From Propionibacteriaceae bacterium (GTDB lineage: Bacteria; Actinomycetota; Actinomycetes; Propionibacteriales; Propionibacteriaceae), in the NCBI GenBank assembly GCA_025965155.1, contig JAOPXN010000008.1, positions 1 to 36,000 on the forward strand: 36,000 bases of DNA. Direction: 5' to 3'. Below are positions 8,015 through 15,252 of the stretch, one piece after another. Position numbers and translations under genes: made by a program. The notes beneath the pieces were generated by a model. The model did not search any database. It had not been told where the DNA came from and was given only the letters and a program-made list of their open reading frames with translations. The first letter of the stretch is position 1; every line of letters begins with the position of its first letter.

Positions 8015-8607
8015 GGCAGTTCCCTTTCGCAGATCGCCGACAGCAGCGTTCTGGCCAGCTCGACCGAGGTGTCCAGATCGAGCTCGGCGGTGTCGAGCAC
8101 CAGCTCGGCGGTCTCCGGCTGCTCGTACGGGTCGTCGACCCCGGTCATCCCGGTGATCTCGCCGCGGCGGGCCTTGGCGTACAGGCCCTTCACGTCTCGT
8201 TGCTCAGCGATCTCCAACGAGGTAGAGACATACACCTCGCCGAAGCCGACGCTGGCGGCCTCATGATCATGACGGACCGCGGCACGCGCGGCGGCGTACG
8301 GCGCGATGACGGGGACCAGCACGATCACCCCGTGCGATGCGAGCAGCCGGGCTACCCATCCGATCCGGGTCACGTTGATGTCGCGGGCCTGCTTGTCGTA
8401 CCCCAGGCCCTTGGACAGGTGCGGTCGGACCTCGTCGCCGTCGAGCACCTGGACCCGGCGTCCCGCCTCGGTCAGCTCATCTGCCAGCGCATGAGCGATG
8501 GTGGACTTGCCCGCCGAAGGCAGCCCGGTGAACCACAGGGTCGCGCCGGCCTTCGGCCGATGCAAATCATGGGTGTTGGTCGCATCGGTGCTAAGTTTCG
8601 TGCTCAT
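8011..8607 (-). CDS. cysC: Adenylylsulfate kinase
   Basis: A 198-residue APS kinase that phosphorylates adenylylsulfate at the 3' position to give PAPS. It has the P-loop GLPSAGKST (residues 28-36), VLDGDEVRPHLSKGLGY, the substrate region APYAAAR, and KGLYAKARRGEITGMTGVDD near the C-terminal third. The start ATG 8607 overlaps the cysH stop (ATGA); the open frame continues upstream to 8946 but only as antisense of the cysH frame. Since the operon's reductase looks like an iron-sulfur APS reductase, CysC may supply PAPS for sulfation reactions as well as for assimilation. Confidence 0.95.
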   Translation of the reverse strand: MSTKLSTDATNTHDLHRPKAGATLWFTGLPSAGKSTIAHALADELTEAGRRVQVLDGDEVRPHLSKGLGYDKQARDINVTRIGWVARLLASHGVIVLVPVIAPYAAARAAVRHDHEAASVGFGEVYVSTSLEIAEQRDVKGLYAKARRGEITGMTGVDDPYEQPETAELVLDTAELDLDTSVELARTLLSAICERELP

Positions 8608-9293
8608 AGGTGGATACCGCACTCGGTCTTGGCCAGCCCGGCCCAGCGTCCCGCGCGGGGGTCGTTGAGGTCGGCCTTCAGGGTGCACGGCGCGCACCCG
8701 ATAGAGGGGTAGCCCTCCTCGAGCAGCGGGTTGACCATCAACGAGTTGGCCTCGATGTAGTCGGCCACGTCGTCGTCGCTCCAGCGGGCGATCGGAGCAA
8801 TCTTGATCAACCGGCGACGCGCGTCCCAGGCGACGATCGGCGTCTTGGCGCGGGCGGCGGAGTCGGCCCGGCGGACGCCGGTAGCCCAGGCGGAGTAGGG
8901 CTCGAGTGCCCGGTTCAGCGGCGCCACCTTGCGTAGTGCGCAGCACTGGTCGGGGGCGCGCGCGAACAGGTCCTTGCCCCAGGTGGCGTCCTGCTCGGGC
9001 ACCGTCTGCTCCGGCGTGACGGTGATCAGGTTGACGTTGTGCACGGCCTGGACGGCGTCCCGGGTGCCGATGGTCTCCACGAAGTGGTAGCCGGTGTCCA
9101 GAAAGATCACGTCGATGCCGGGGGCTGCCTGCTCGGCCAGGTGGATCATCACGGTGTCGGCCAGCGAGGACGTGACCACCAGACCGCTACCGAACTCGTC
9201 GGCGGCCCAGCGGAAGATCTCCTGAGCGGTTGCGTCCTCGAGCTCGGCGTTGGCTTCCGCAGCGACCTGGCTCAGGTCGACCAGAGTGCTCAT
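8604..9293 (-). CDS. cysH: Phosphoadenylyl-/adenylylsulfate reductase (iron-sulfur type)
   Basis: A 229-residue PP-loop-like reductase that converts activated sulfate to sulfite. It has paired cysteines CC at residues 117-118 and CxxC at 200/203 (SIGCAPC), the ligand set of a [4Fe-4S] cluster seen in bacterial APS reductases, and the catalytic Cys225 in the C-terminal tail ECGIHL. Reductases with this cluster generally use APS, whereas cluster-free ones use PAPS. The start is either ATG 9293, overlapping the stop of the preceding gene by one base, or the adjacent GTG 9296; GAGGGGAG upstream is a good ribosome binding site. Confidence 0.95.
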   Translation of the reverse strand: MSTLVDLSQVAAEANAELEDATAQEIFRWAADEFGSGLVVTSSLADTVMIHLAEQAAPGIDVIFLDTGYHFVETIGTRDAVQAVHNVNLITVTPEQTVPEQDATWGKDLFARAPDQCCALRKVAPLNRALEPYSAWATGVRRADSAARAKTPIVAWDARRRLIKIAPIARWSDDDVADYIEANSLMVNPLLEEGYPSIGCAPCTLKADLNDPRAGRWAGLAKTECGIHL

Positions 9294-9490
9294 CACTGCT
9301 CCCCTCGGTGGCGTCCGGGATCAGTCAATCCCAGGAACTTCACTGAGAACGCTCGGCGGCAGCTTCTGCATTCCCAACCGCCGCCCTCGATGGGAAAGAG
9401 GGTCTCCTCGGCGCAGTACGGGCAGTGCATCACAGCCTGCCTGTTCTGGTCGATCCCTCCGCCGGTGGCGGTCTGCCCGGCCTCCGTCAT
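9293..9490 (-). CDS. Small zinc-ribbon protein of the sulfate operon
   Basis: A 65-residue protein between sir and cysH, overlapping both by a few bases (ATGA with the sir stop, TGATG with the cysH start). It has two CxxC knuckles, HCPYCAEE and ECRSCRRAF, about 18 residues apart, enough to bind one zinc ion or a small metal centre, followed by VKFLGLTDPG. I remember a small unnamed gene at the same place in Streptomyces sulfate operons, so this is probably conserved. Its role is unknown. Its position next to two iron-sulfur enzymes invites ideas such as an electron donor or assembly helper, but nothing in the sequence proves either. Confidence 0.85.
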   Translation of the reverse strand: MTEAGQTATGGGIDQNRQAVMHCPYCAEETLFPIEGGGWECRSCRRAFSVKFLGLTDPGRHRGEQ

Positions 9491-11226
9491 GCCAGCACTG
9501 ATTCGTCGGCGCGCGCCACCCACTGGGCGAAGCGCTCCTCGCCTTCACGGCCGTCGACATAGGCGCGGGCCAGCCGCTCGACGTAGTCAGGCAGCTCCTC
9601 GGCCGTCACCTTGTGGCCCCGCAGCTTGCGGCCGAAGCCTGCATCGAGTCCGAGACCGCCGCCGAGGTGAACCTGGAAGCCCTCGACCTGGTCACCGTTC
9701 GGGCCGGGGACGAGCTGGCCCTTCAGGCCGATGTCGGCCACCTGGATCCGAGCGCAGGAGTTCGGGCAGCCGTTCAGGTTCACCGTGATCGGTGAGTCCA
9801 GGTTTCCGAGGCGGGTCTCCAGCTCCTCCACCAGCAGCGCGGCGCGCGCCTTGGTCTCCACGATGGCGAGCTTGCAGAACTCGATCCCGGTGCAGGCCAG
9901 CACCGACCGGCGCCAGGCGTTCGGGTTGGCGGACAGCCCGAGCTGCTCACCTGCGGCCGTCAGCGACTCCACCTGGTCACCGGCGACGTCCAACACCAGC
10001 AGCTTCTGCATCGGCGTGGTGCGGATCCGGCGTGACCCGTGGGCCTCGGCAACATCGGCGAACTTGACCAGTGTCTCGCCGTTGACCCGGCCGGCGATAG
10101 CGGAGAAGCCGACGAAGTAGTTGCCGTCCTTCTGTTTCGACACGCCGACGTGGTCACCCAGCCGGTCGGGCGCGGCCGGTGCCGGGCCATCGATCAGCGG
10201 GCGGTGCAGGTACTCGTTCTCCAGCACCGAACGGAACTTCTCCGGACCCCAGTCGGCCATCAGGAACTTCAGCCGGGCGCGGGTCCGCAGCCGGCGGTAG
10301 CCGTAGTCGCGGAAAACGCTGGTGACGCCGGCCCAGACATCTGGCACGTCGTCGATCGGGATCCAGGCGCCGAGCCGCTCGGCGAACATCGGGTTGGTGG
10401 ACAGGCCGCCGCCGACCCAGAGGTCGAATCCGGGACCGTGCTCGGGGTGCTCCACGCCGACGAACGCGATGTCGTTGATCTCCGGCACCACATCGTGCAG
10501 CGGGTGCCCGGTCAGCGCTGTCTTGAACTTCCGCGGCAGGTTGGAGAACTCAGGGTTGCCGATGTAGCGGGCGGAAATCTCTTTAATCGCCGGCGTCGGG
10601 TCGATGATCTCGTCCGCCGAGATGCCGGCCACGGGTGAGCCGAGGATGACACGGGGGCAGTCGCCACAGGCCTCGGCCGTGGACAGGCCAACATCCTCCA
10701 GCCGGCGCCAGATCTCGGGTACGTCCTCAACGCGGATCCAGTGCAGCTGGACGTTCTGCCGGTCGGTGACATCGGCGGTACCGCGGGCGAAGTCGACCGA
10801 GATCTGGCCGATGACCCGGAGCTGCTCGGTGGTCAGGGCGCCGCCGTCGATCCGGATCCGCAGCATGAAGTAGGAGTCGTCCAGTTCGTGCGGGTCCAAG
10901 GTGGCGGTCTTGCCGCCGTCGATCCCAGGCCGACGCTGGGTGTAGAGACCCCACCAGCGGAACCTGCCGCGCAGGTCGCCCGGGTCGATCGAGTCGAAGC
11001 CGCGGTGCGCGTAGATGTTCTCGATCCGAGCGCGCACGTTCAGTGCGTCGTCGTCCTTCTTGAACTGCTCGTTGGGGTTCAGCGGCTCGCGGTACCCCAG
11101 GGCCCACTGTCCTTCGCCACGCGGCTTGCGGGCGCGCGCGGCGGGCTTGGCCGCCTTTGCGACGGGGCGTACGGTGCCGTTCGAGGGTGCGGATCCGGTG
11201 GTCTCAGCAGGAGTCTGGGTGGTCAT
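9487..11226 (-). CDS. sir: Sulfite reductase (ferredoxin), siroheme-dependent
   Basis: A 579-residue nitrite/sulfite reductase reducing sulfite to sulfide with six electrons from ferredoxin. The coupled [4Fe-4S]-siroheme centre is ligated by C445 and C451 (ACTGIEFC) and C487 and C491 (NGCPNSC). Tyr95 in RWWGLYTQR and Cys187 in EACGDC are 92 residues apart, the same spacing as the Tyr-Cys crosslink I recall in the mycobacterial enzyme, which supports sulfite rather than nitrite reduction. Residues 1-40 are a variable Ala/Lys/Arg-rich extension. The start ATG 11226 has GAGGAC upstream. It is the first gene of the operon, preceded by a putative leader peptide at 11303-11443. Confidence 0.95.
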   Translation of the reverse strand: MTTQTPAETTGSAPSNGTVRPVAKAAKPAARARKPRGEGQWALGYREPLNPNEQFKKDDDALNVRARIENIYAHRGFDSIDPGDLRGRFRWWGLYTQRRPGIDGGKTATLDPHELDDSYFMLRIRIDGGALTTEQLRVIGQISVDFARGTADVTDRQNVQLHWIRVEDVPEIWRRLEDVGLSTAEACGDCPRVILGSPVAGISADEIIDPTPAIKEISARYIGNPEFSNLPRKFKTALTGHPLHDVVPEINDIAFVGVEHPEHGPGFDLWVGGGLSTNPMFAERLGAWIPIDDVPDVWAGVTSVFRDYGYRRLRTRARLKFLMADWGPEKFRSVLENEYLHRPLIDGPAPAAPDRLGDHVGVSKQKDGNYFVGFSAIAGRVNGETLVKFADVAEAHGSRRIRTTPMQKLLVLDVAGDQVESLTAAGEQLGLSANPNAWRRSVLACTGIEFCKLAIVETKARAALLVEELETRLGNLDSPITVNLNGCPNSCARIQVADIGLKGQLVPGPNGDQVEGFQVHLGGGLGLDAGFGRKLRGHKVTAEELPDYVERLARAYVDGREGEERFAQWVARADESVLA

Positions 11227-11574
11227 TCATGTCCTCGGTTGGTGGAGGCACTCCTTCGCGAGCGGCGCAACGCCGTACTCACGTCGGGGCGTACCAGGGG
11301 GGTCAGTACGCGTGCGGATGACAGATCATCGACTCCGTGCGACCAAGGTCGACGAAGCGGCGCGCAGTCAACCCAGACGGCTCGCACTTGGCCACCCGCG
11401 CGGGCCGAAGCCAGACGCCGGGCCGAGCGGAGTAGATGCGCATGGGTCAACCCTGTGCCAGCCGAGGGTGTGAATCAAGTCGAAATTCCAAATGTCGAGA
11501 TGCGCATCCAGATACTGAGACGCTGAGCGGAGGCTCCGGTTCAACTTTGCACGATCACGCTTGTAACGAGACCG
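11227..11574. promoter_or_regulatory. Regulatory region of the sulfate operon
   Basis: This 348-bp gap between sir and the YihY-type gene holds the leader peptide and the operon promoter. The 10-mer AGATGCGCAT occurs at 11434-11443 and again at 11498-11507, where it forms part of a GATGCGCATC palindrome. Reading the minus strand, TTGATT and CAGGGT stand 17 bp apart, and would start RNA at or next to the ATG at 11443, implying a leaderless leader; this promoter call is weak. I saw no SAM-type riboswitch core. Confidence 0.4.
11303..11443 (-). CDS. Putative leader peptide of the sulfate operon
   Basis: A 46-codon open frame 76 bp upstream of sir on the same strand. Its C-terminal half reads LTARRFVDLGRTESMICHPH, closely matching the pattern RRHVDLxRVxSxxC of the short putative leader peptides that sit upstream of sulfur and cysteine genes in actinobacteria. 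Such leaders are thought to sense cysteine supply through translation of their cysteine codons and to control transcription or translation of the operon behind. I start it at ATG 11443; GTG 11395 or TTG 11371 would give the shorter form usual in the family. A second Cys lies at residue 20 of the long form. The match is by eye and the exact start is uncertain. Confidence 0.65.
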   Translation of the reverse strand: MRIYSARPGVWLRPARVAKCEPSGLTARRFVDLGRTESMICHPHAY

Positions 11575-12537
11575 TCACAGCGGCCGCTCGGGCGCGCCCT
11601 CAAGCACCTTGTCGTGGTCGATGCCGGTCGACCCCGACAGAGCAGGGAAGTACTTGTCGAGGGCGGCGTTGAAGGCTGCACCGATCAGGACGGCGATCGA
11701 GATCAGGTACAGCCAGATCAACAAGGCGATCGGCGCCGCCAGTGGTCCGTAGATGGAGGTGGACCCTGTGGAGGCGTCCAGCACCGCCCGCAACGCCGCG
11801 CTGCCGCCGATCCACATGGCCAGGGTGAGCGCAGCTCCGGGAAGGTCGGCACGCCAGCGGGTGCGCACCGGGACGGACAGATGGTAGAGGCTGGCGAGGA
11901 AGCAGACCGAGCCGAGCAGCACGGTCGGCCAGTACAGCTTGCCGATCGCGTCGAGCCGGTGCGGCAGGACGCTGTCCACGAAGCCGGGGCCGGCGAGCAC
12001 GAGGGGGAGGACGACCACCCCCACCAGCAGGAACACTATGTACAGGGTGAACGACAGCGCCCTAGTGCGGACGATGCCCCGCCGGCCGGCTAGCCCGTAC
12101 ATGATGGTGATGGTGTCGACGAAGACGTTCAGGGCGCGCGACCCTGACCACAGTGCAATCACGAAACCGATGGAGATCACTTCGAACCGGCCGCCGGACA
12201 GCACCTCGTCCAGGGTCGGCTTGATCACCGCGTCGACTGCGTCCGGGGTGAGCGCCCGGGATGCCAGAGCGAGGACCTGGTCGCGGAAGCCCGCAATCGT
12301 CTGGACGTCGAAGCGCTGGGCGACAAACCCGATGGCGCCGGCCAGGCCGAAGATCAGCGGCGGCAGCGACAAGATTGCAAAGAATGCGGCCTCCGCGGCT
12401 AGTCCGGTCACCCGGTACCGCAGGCACGCGCCGACCACCTGAGCGATGATCCGCCACAGCAGGTGCAGGATCCGGCGCAGCCGGTTCTGCAGCGAGCGAG
12501 TCCGCGGCGCGGGCTCGGTACTGCTGCGGGCCGTCAT
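11575..12537 (-). CDS. YihY/virulence factor BrkB family membrane protein
   Basis: A 320-residue integral membrane protein of the YihY/BrkB (UPF0761) family. After a short basic cytoplasmic N-terminus, about six transmembrane segments follow, beginning with the conserved TGLAAEAAFFAILSLPPLIF and including ALWSGSRALNVFVDTIT and the late SIYGPLAAPIALLIWLYLIS segment typical of the family. Function is unsettled; despite the older RNase BN label it is not regarded as a nuclease. ATG 12537 is taken because the basic Ser/Arg-rich start fits; the frame is open to 12636 with no better site. It is divergent from the YceI gene. Confidence 0.9.
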   Translation of the reverse strand: MTARSSTEPAPRTRSLQNRLRRILHLLWRIIAQVVGACLRYRVTGLAAEAAFFAILSLPPLIFGLAGAIGFVAQRFDVQTIAGFRDQVLALASRALTPDAVDAVIKPTLDEVLSGGRFEVISIGFVIALWSGSRALNVFVDTITIMYGLAGRRGIVRTRALSFTLYIVFLLVGVVVLPLVLAGPGFVDSVLPHRLDAIGKLYWPTVLLGSVCFLASLYHLSVPVRTRWRADLPGAALTLAMWIGGSAALRAVLDASTGSTSIYGPLAAPIALLIWLYLISIAVLIGAAFNAALDKYFPALSGSTGIDHDKVLEGAPERPL

Positions 12538-12684
12538 GTCGACAAGGGTAGGCCCGTCCCGGGGCGGATGCCCGAACCTCGCCGCAGCGGACCGGCGGCG
12601 GTCGGGGTCGGGTTTTTGGAAAGTTTCGAGAATCAACGGATTTCGGGAATGAAGCGCGGCGGGGTACTGTTCCAGCCATCAGAA

Positions 12685-12698
12685 GTTGAAATTTCAAC
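12685..12698. promoter_or_regulatory. Perfect palindromic operator before the YceI gene
   Basis: GTTGAAATTTCAAC is a perfect 14-bp palindrome 35 bp upstream of ATG 12733. Its core TTGAAATTTCAA resembles MarR-family operators, and YceI genes in actinobacteria are, from memory, often next to MarR regulators. A possible -10 (TACTGT, 12665-12670) lies just upstream, so a bound regulator would block transcription. No marR gene is in this window. Confidence 0.6.
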
Positions 12699-12732
12699 GA
12701 GGCCAAGAGCCGCACACCTCCTAAGGACCACC

Positions 12733-13380
12733 ATGAGCATCTTTTCCCGTAAGTCACCCCGCGCCGCCGAGACCCCGGCCGCCCCGGCTGCTGCCACCAC
12801 CGCCGTGCTGGACTTCGAGCCCGCCACCGCAGCCACGGCTGACGTCACCGGCGACTACACCGTCGACCCGACCCACACCCGCATCGGTTTCTCCACCCGC
12901 CACGCCATGGTGACCACGGTCCGCGGCGCCTTCACCGACTTCGAGGGCACCGCCCACCTCGATGTCGCCAACCCCGCACAGTCCTCCGCCCAGCTGCGGA
13001 TCAAGGTCGCCAGCATCGACACCGCCCAGGAGCAGCGCGACGCGCACCTGCGGACCGGCGACTTCTTCGACGCGGAGCAGTACCCGGAGATCGTCTTCGC
13101 CTCCACCGCCGTGGAGCAGCTGGACGCCGACCTCTACGCGGTGACCGGTGACCTCACCATCAAGGACGTGACCAAGCCTGTCACCGTCGAGTTCACCGTG
13201 GTCGGCTCGGCCAAGGACCCCTTCGGCAACCTGCGCGTCGGGTTCGAAGGTTCTGCCACCATCAACCGCAAGGACTGGGGCCTGACATACAACGCAGCCC
13301 TGGAGACCGGTGGCGTGCTGATCAGCGACCGCATCAAGCTCGAGTTCGACGTCTCCGCCATCGCCGCTTCGGCCAACTGA
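12733..13380 (+). CDS. YceI family protein
   Basis: A 215-residue protein with the YceI lipocalin-like beta-barrel from about residue 40 to the end: GDYTVDPTHTRIGFSTRHAM, GAFTDFEGTAHLDV, SIDTAQEQRDAHLRTGDFFD, and NRKDWGLTYNAALETGG. Family members bind isoprenoid or other amphiphilic molecules in the barrel, and many are exported. This one has instead an Ala/Pro/Thr-rich N-terminal 38 residues without a clear signal peptide, so it is probably cytoplasmic. ATG 12733 has AAGGACC upstream. A palindromic operator stands just ahead and a strong terminator follows, so it is likely a single regulated gene. Confidence 0.92.
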   Translation: MSIFSRKSPRAAETPAAPAAATTAVLDFEPATAATADVTGDYTVDPTHTRIGFSTRHAMVTTVRGAFTDFEGTAHLDVANPAQSSAQLRIKVASIDTAQEQRDAHLRTGDFFDAEQYPEIVFASTAVEQLDADLYAVTGDLTIKDVTKPVTVEFTVVGSAKDPFGNLRVGFEGSATINRKDWGLTYNAALETGGVLISDRIKLEFDVSAIAASAN

Positions 13381-13406
13381 GGCTCCAGCCTTAACAAACA
13401 CACCTT

Positions 13407-13441
13407 GGGTGGGCTCACGACTGTCGTGGGCCCACCCTTTT
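13407..13441 (+). terminator. Rho-independent terminator after the YceI gene
   Basis: GGGTGGGCTCAC (13407-13418) pairs with GTGGGCCCACCC (13426-13437) with one mismatch, followed by TTTT. It lies 27 bp after the stop codon. Confidence 0.85.
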
Positions 13442-13567
13442 GTCTGGGCCCGATTCAGAAGTCGGCAAGATCAATCGCCGTCGGCGAACCCGTTGCCAAT
13501 GAATCTCACACACAGAGGTTCGACGGATCGTAGGATTGTTAGATTCGTCCGACAATCGGAGGTCGTG

Positions 13568-15187
13568 ATGTTGAGCCCGGGGCGGCGCGGGGCGGCCGGT
13601 GTTACGGTGCTGGCCTTGGTATCGACTGGACTCGCGGGATGGGGCTTGCCCGCTGTGGCAGCGAGCGGTGTCACGCCTGCTGTCGCAGCACGCTGCGCCT
13701 CCTCAGTGCCAGGCGACGTGAACGGGGACGGGCAGGCCGAGGCAGTGATCGGTGAGCCGCTGGACGCCAACGCAGCGGGAGCGGTGCACGTTCTCTACGG
13801 GCAGCCGGACGGCTTGGTCGCCGATGCCGCCGGAACCGCACGGAACGACCAGCTGTTCACCCAGGACACCGGCGGCGTGCCCGGTGCCGCGGAACCTGGG
13901 GACGGCTTCGGCTTCAGCAATGTGCTGGCCGACTTCAACGGTGACGGATGCGCAGACTTGGCGGCCGCCGCTCCCTGGGAGAACAACTTCACAGGTCTGG
14001 TCATCGTCTTGTACGGGTCGGCGGCGGGACTGACCACTGCGGGCGCCCAGTCCTTCACCGAGAACAGCCTGTTCGGCGCCGGCTCCGGCGTCTCGGCCGA
14101 GCTGTTCGGTGCAAAGCTGAGCCACGGTGACCTCAACGATGACGGTGTGACCGACCTTGTGGTCGGTGCGCCGGGCGAGTTCGTGAATGGTGCCGGTGCC
14201 GGTGGGGCTGTGGCCGTAATCTACGGCGCGGCCGGCGGGCTCGGCCAAGGAAGCACCAGCCCGGACCTGGTAAGCCAGGCCAGCCGCGGCGTCCCCGGCC
14301 GGCCGGAGAACGCCGACGCCTTCGGCTCCGCCCTCGCAATCGGCGACTTCGACGGCCATGGGCTCGACGATCTCGCGGTCGGCGTACCCGGCGAGAACGG
14401 CTCACGCGGCATCGTGCAGGTGCTTCCGGGGCAGCGTGGTACCGGAGTCGGTGCTCTGCCTGCCGTGACGTACAGCCAGGACACCGCCGGGGTTCCGGGC
14501 AAGGCGGAGCCGCGGGACGCCTTTGGTACCGCAGTGGCGGCAGGGGACGTGACCGCCGATGGGTTTGCCGACCTGGCTGTCGGCGCACCGGGGGAGAATG
14601 GTTCGACCTCAGAGCCGGGGTTCGGCGAGGGCGCCGTGTCCTTCCTACGAGGCTCCAGCTCCGGACTGACCGGACAGGACAGTCAGATCTGGTCCCAGGC
14701 GTCGGCGGGCGTGGGTGGTGTGCCCGGCTCCGCTGACCGGTTCGGCGCGGCCTTGGCGATGGCTCGGCTGGACAACGGACCGCCTCTCGATCTGGCGATC
14801 GGTGCTCCGGGGGACTCCGTCGGCTCGATCTCGGACGCGGGCTCGGTGACCATCCTGCTCGGTCGCAACTTTGGACTGAGCACCGACGAGGCGGGAGGTC
14901 AGCGCTTCCACCAGGACACTGCGGGTATCGACGGGCGGCCGGAGGAGGATGACCGGTTCGGGGCCTCGGTTGCCGCACCCGCGATCCAGACAACGGGCGA
15001 GGGCAGCCTGCTGATCGGTGTCCCGGGTGAAACCGTGAACGGAGTGCTGGAGACCGGGCTGTTTCACCAGCTGGTGACCAACGAGTTCGGCCCGAGCACG
15101 GAGGGAAGCCGGACGTTCCACCTCGACAGCGCTGGCGTACAAGGAACACCTGGAGTGGGTGATCAGTTCGGGTTTGACGTCAGCTGA
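13568..15187 (+). CDS. Secreted FG-GAP repeat beta-propeller protein
   Basis: A 539-residue exported protein made of seven FG-GAP (integrin-alpha-like) repeats of about 70 residues after a signal peptide (hydrophobic VTVLALVSTGLAGWG, cleavage near AVAAS). Each blade starts with a calcium-loop-like motif followed by a hydrophobic strand: DVNGDGQAEAVIGEP, DFNGDGCADLAAAAP, DLNDDGVTDLVVGAPGE, DFDGHGLDDLAVGVPGE, DVTADGFADLAVGAPGE, LDNGPPLDLAIGAPGD and a degenerate last blade ending in LLIGVPGE. Each blade ends with a DTAGVPG...FG segment. The chain stops right after a final FG motif, which would pair with the N-terminal blade to close the ring. Such propellers bind proteins or polysaccharides outside the cell. 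ATG 13568 follows GGAGG by five bases. No catalytic domain is attached. Confidence 0.92.
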   Translation: MLSPGRRGAAGVTVLALVSTGLAGWGLPAVAASGVTPAVAARCASSVPGDVNGDGQAEAVIGEPLDANAAGAVHVLYGQPDGLVADAAGTARNDQLFTQDTGGVPGAAEPGDGFGFSNVLADFNGDGCADLAAAAPWENNFTGLVIVLYGSAAGLTTAGAQSFTENSLFGAGSGVSAELFGAKLSHGDLNDDGVTDLVVGAPGEFVNGAGAGGAVAVIYGAAGGLGQGSTSPDLVSQASRGVPGRPENADAFGSALAIGDFDGHGLDDLAVGVPGENGSRGIVQVLPGQRGTGVGALPAVTYSQDTAGVPGKAEPRDAFGTAVAAGDVTADGFADLAVGAPGENGSTSEPGFGEGAVSFLRGSSSGLTGQDSQIWSQASAGVGGVPGSADRFGAALAMARLDNGPPLDLAIGAPGDSVGSISDAGSVTILLGRNFGLSTDEAGGQRFHQDTAGIDGRPEEDDRFGASVAAPAIQTTGEGSLLIGVPGETVNGVLETGLFHQLVTNEFGPSTEGSRTFHLDSAGVQGTPGVGDQFGFDVS

Positions 15188-15252
15188 GCGAGCAGTAGTC
15201 ATCGCTTTACGCGGCGTGCCTACTGGAGTTGACTGTTTCTGGTGGGGACAGC

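Noticed and set aside
7076-8266. 396-codon + strand frame opposite cysD and cysC
   Set aside because: A shadow frame caused by GC-rich codon bias; the - strand genes have clear motifs.
11227-11574. SAM riboswitch before sir
   Set aside because: I could not find its conserved core; the leader peptide explains the space better.
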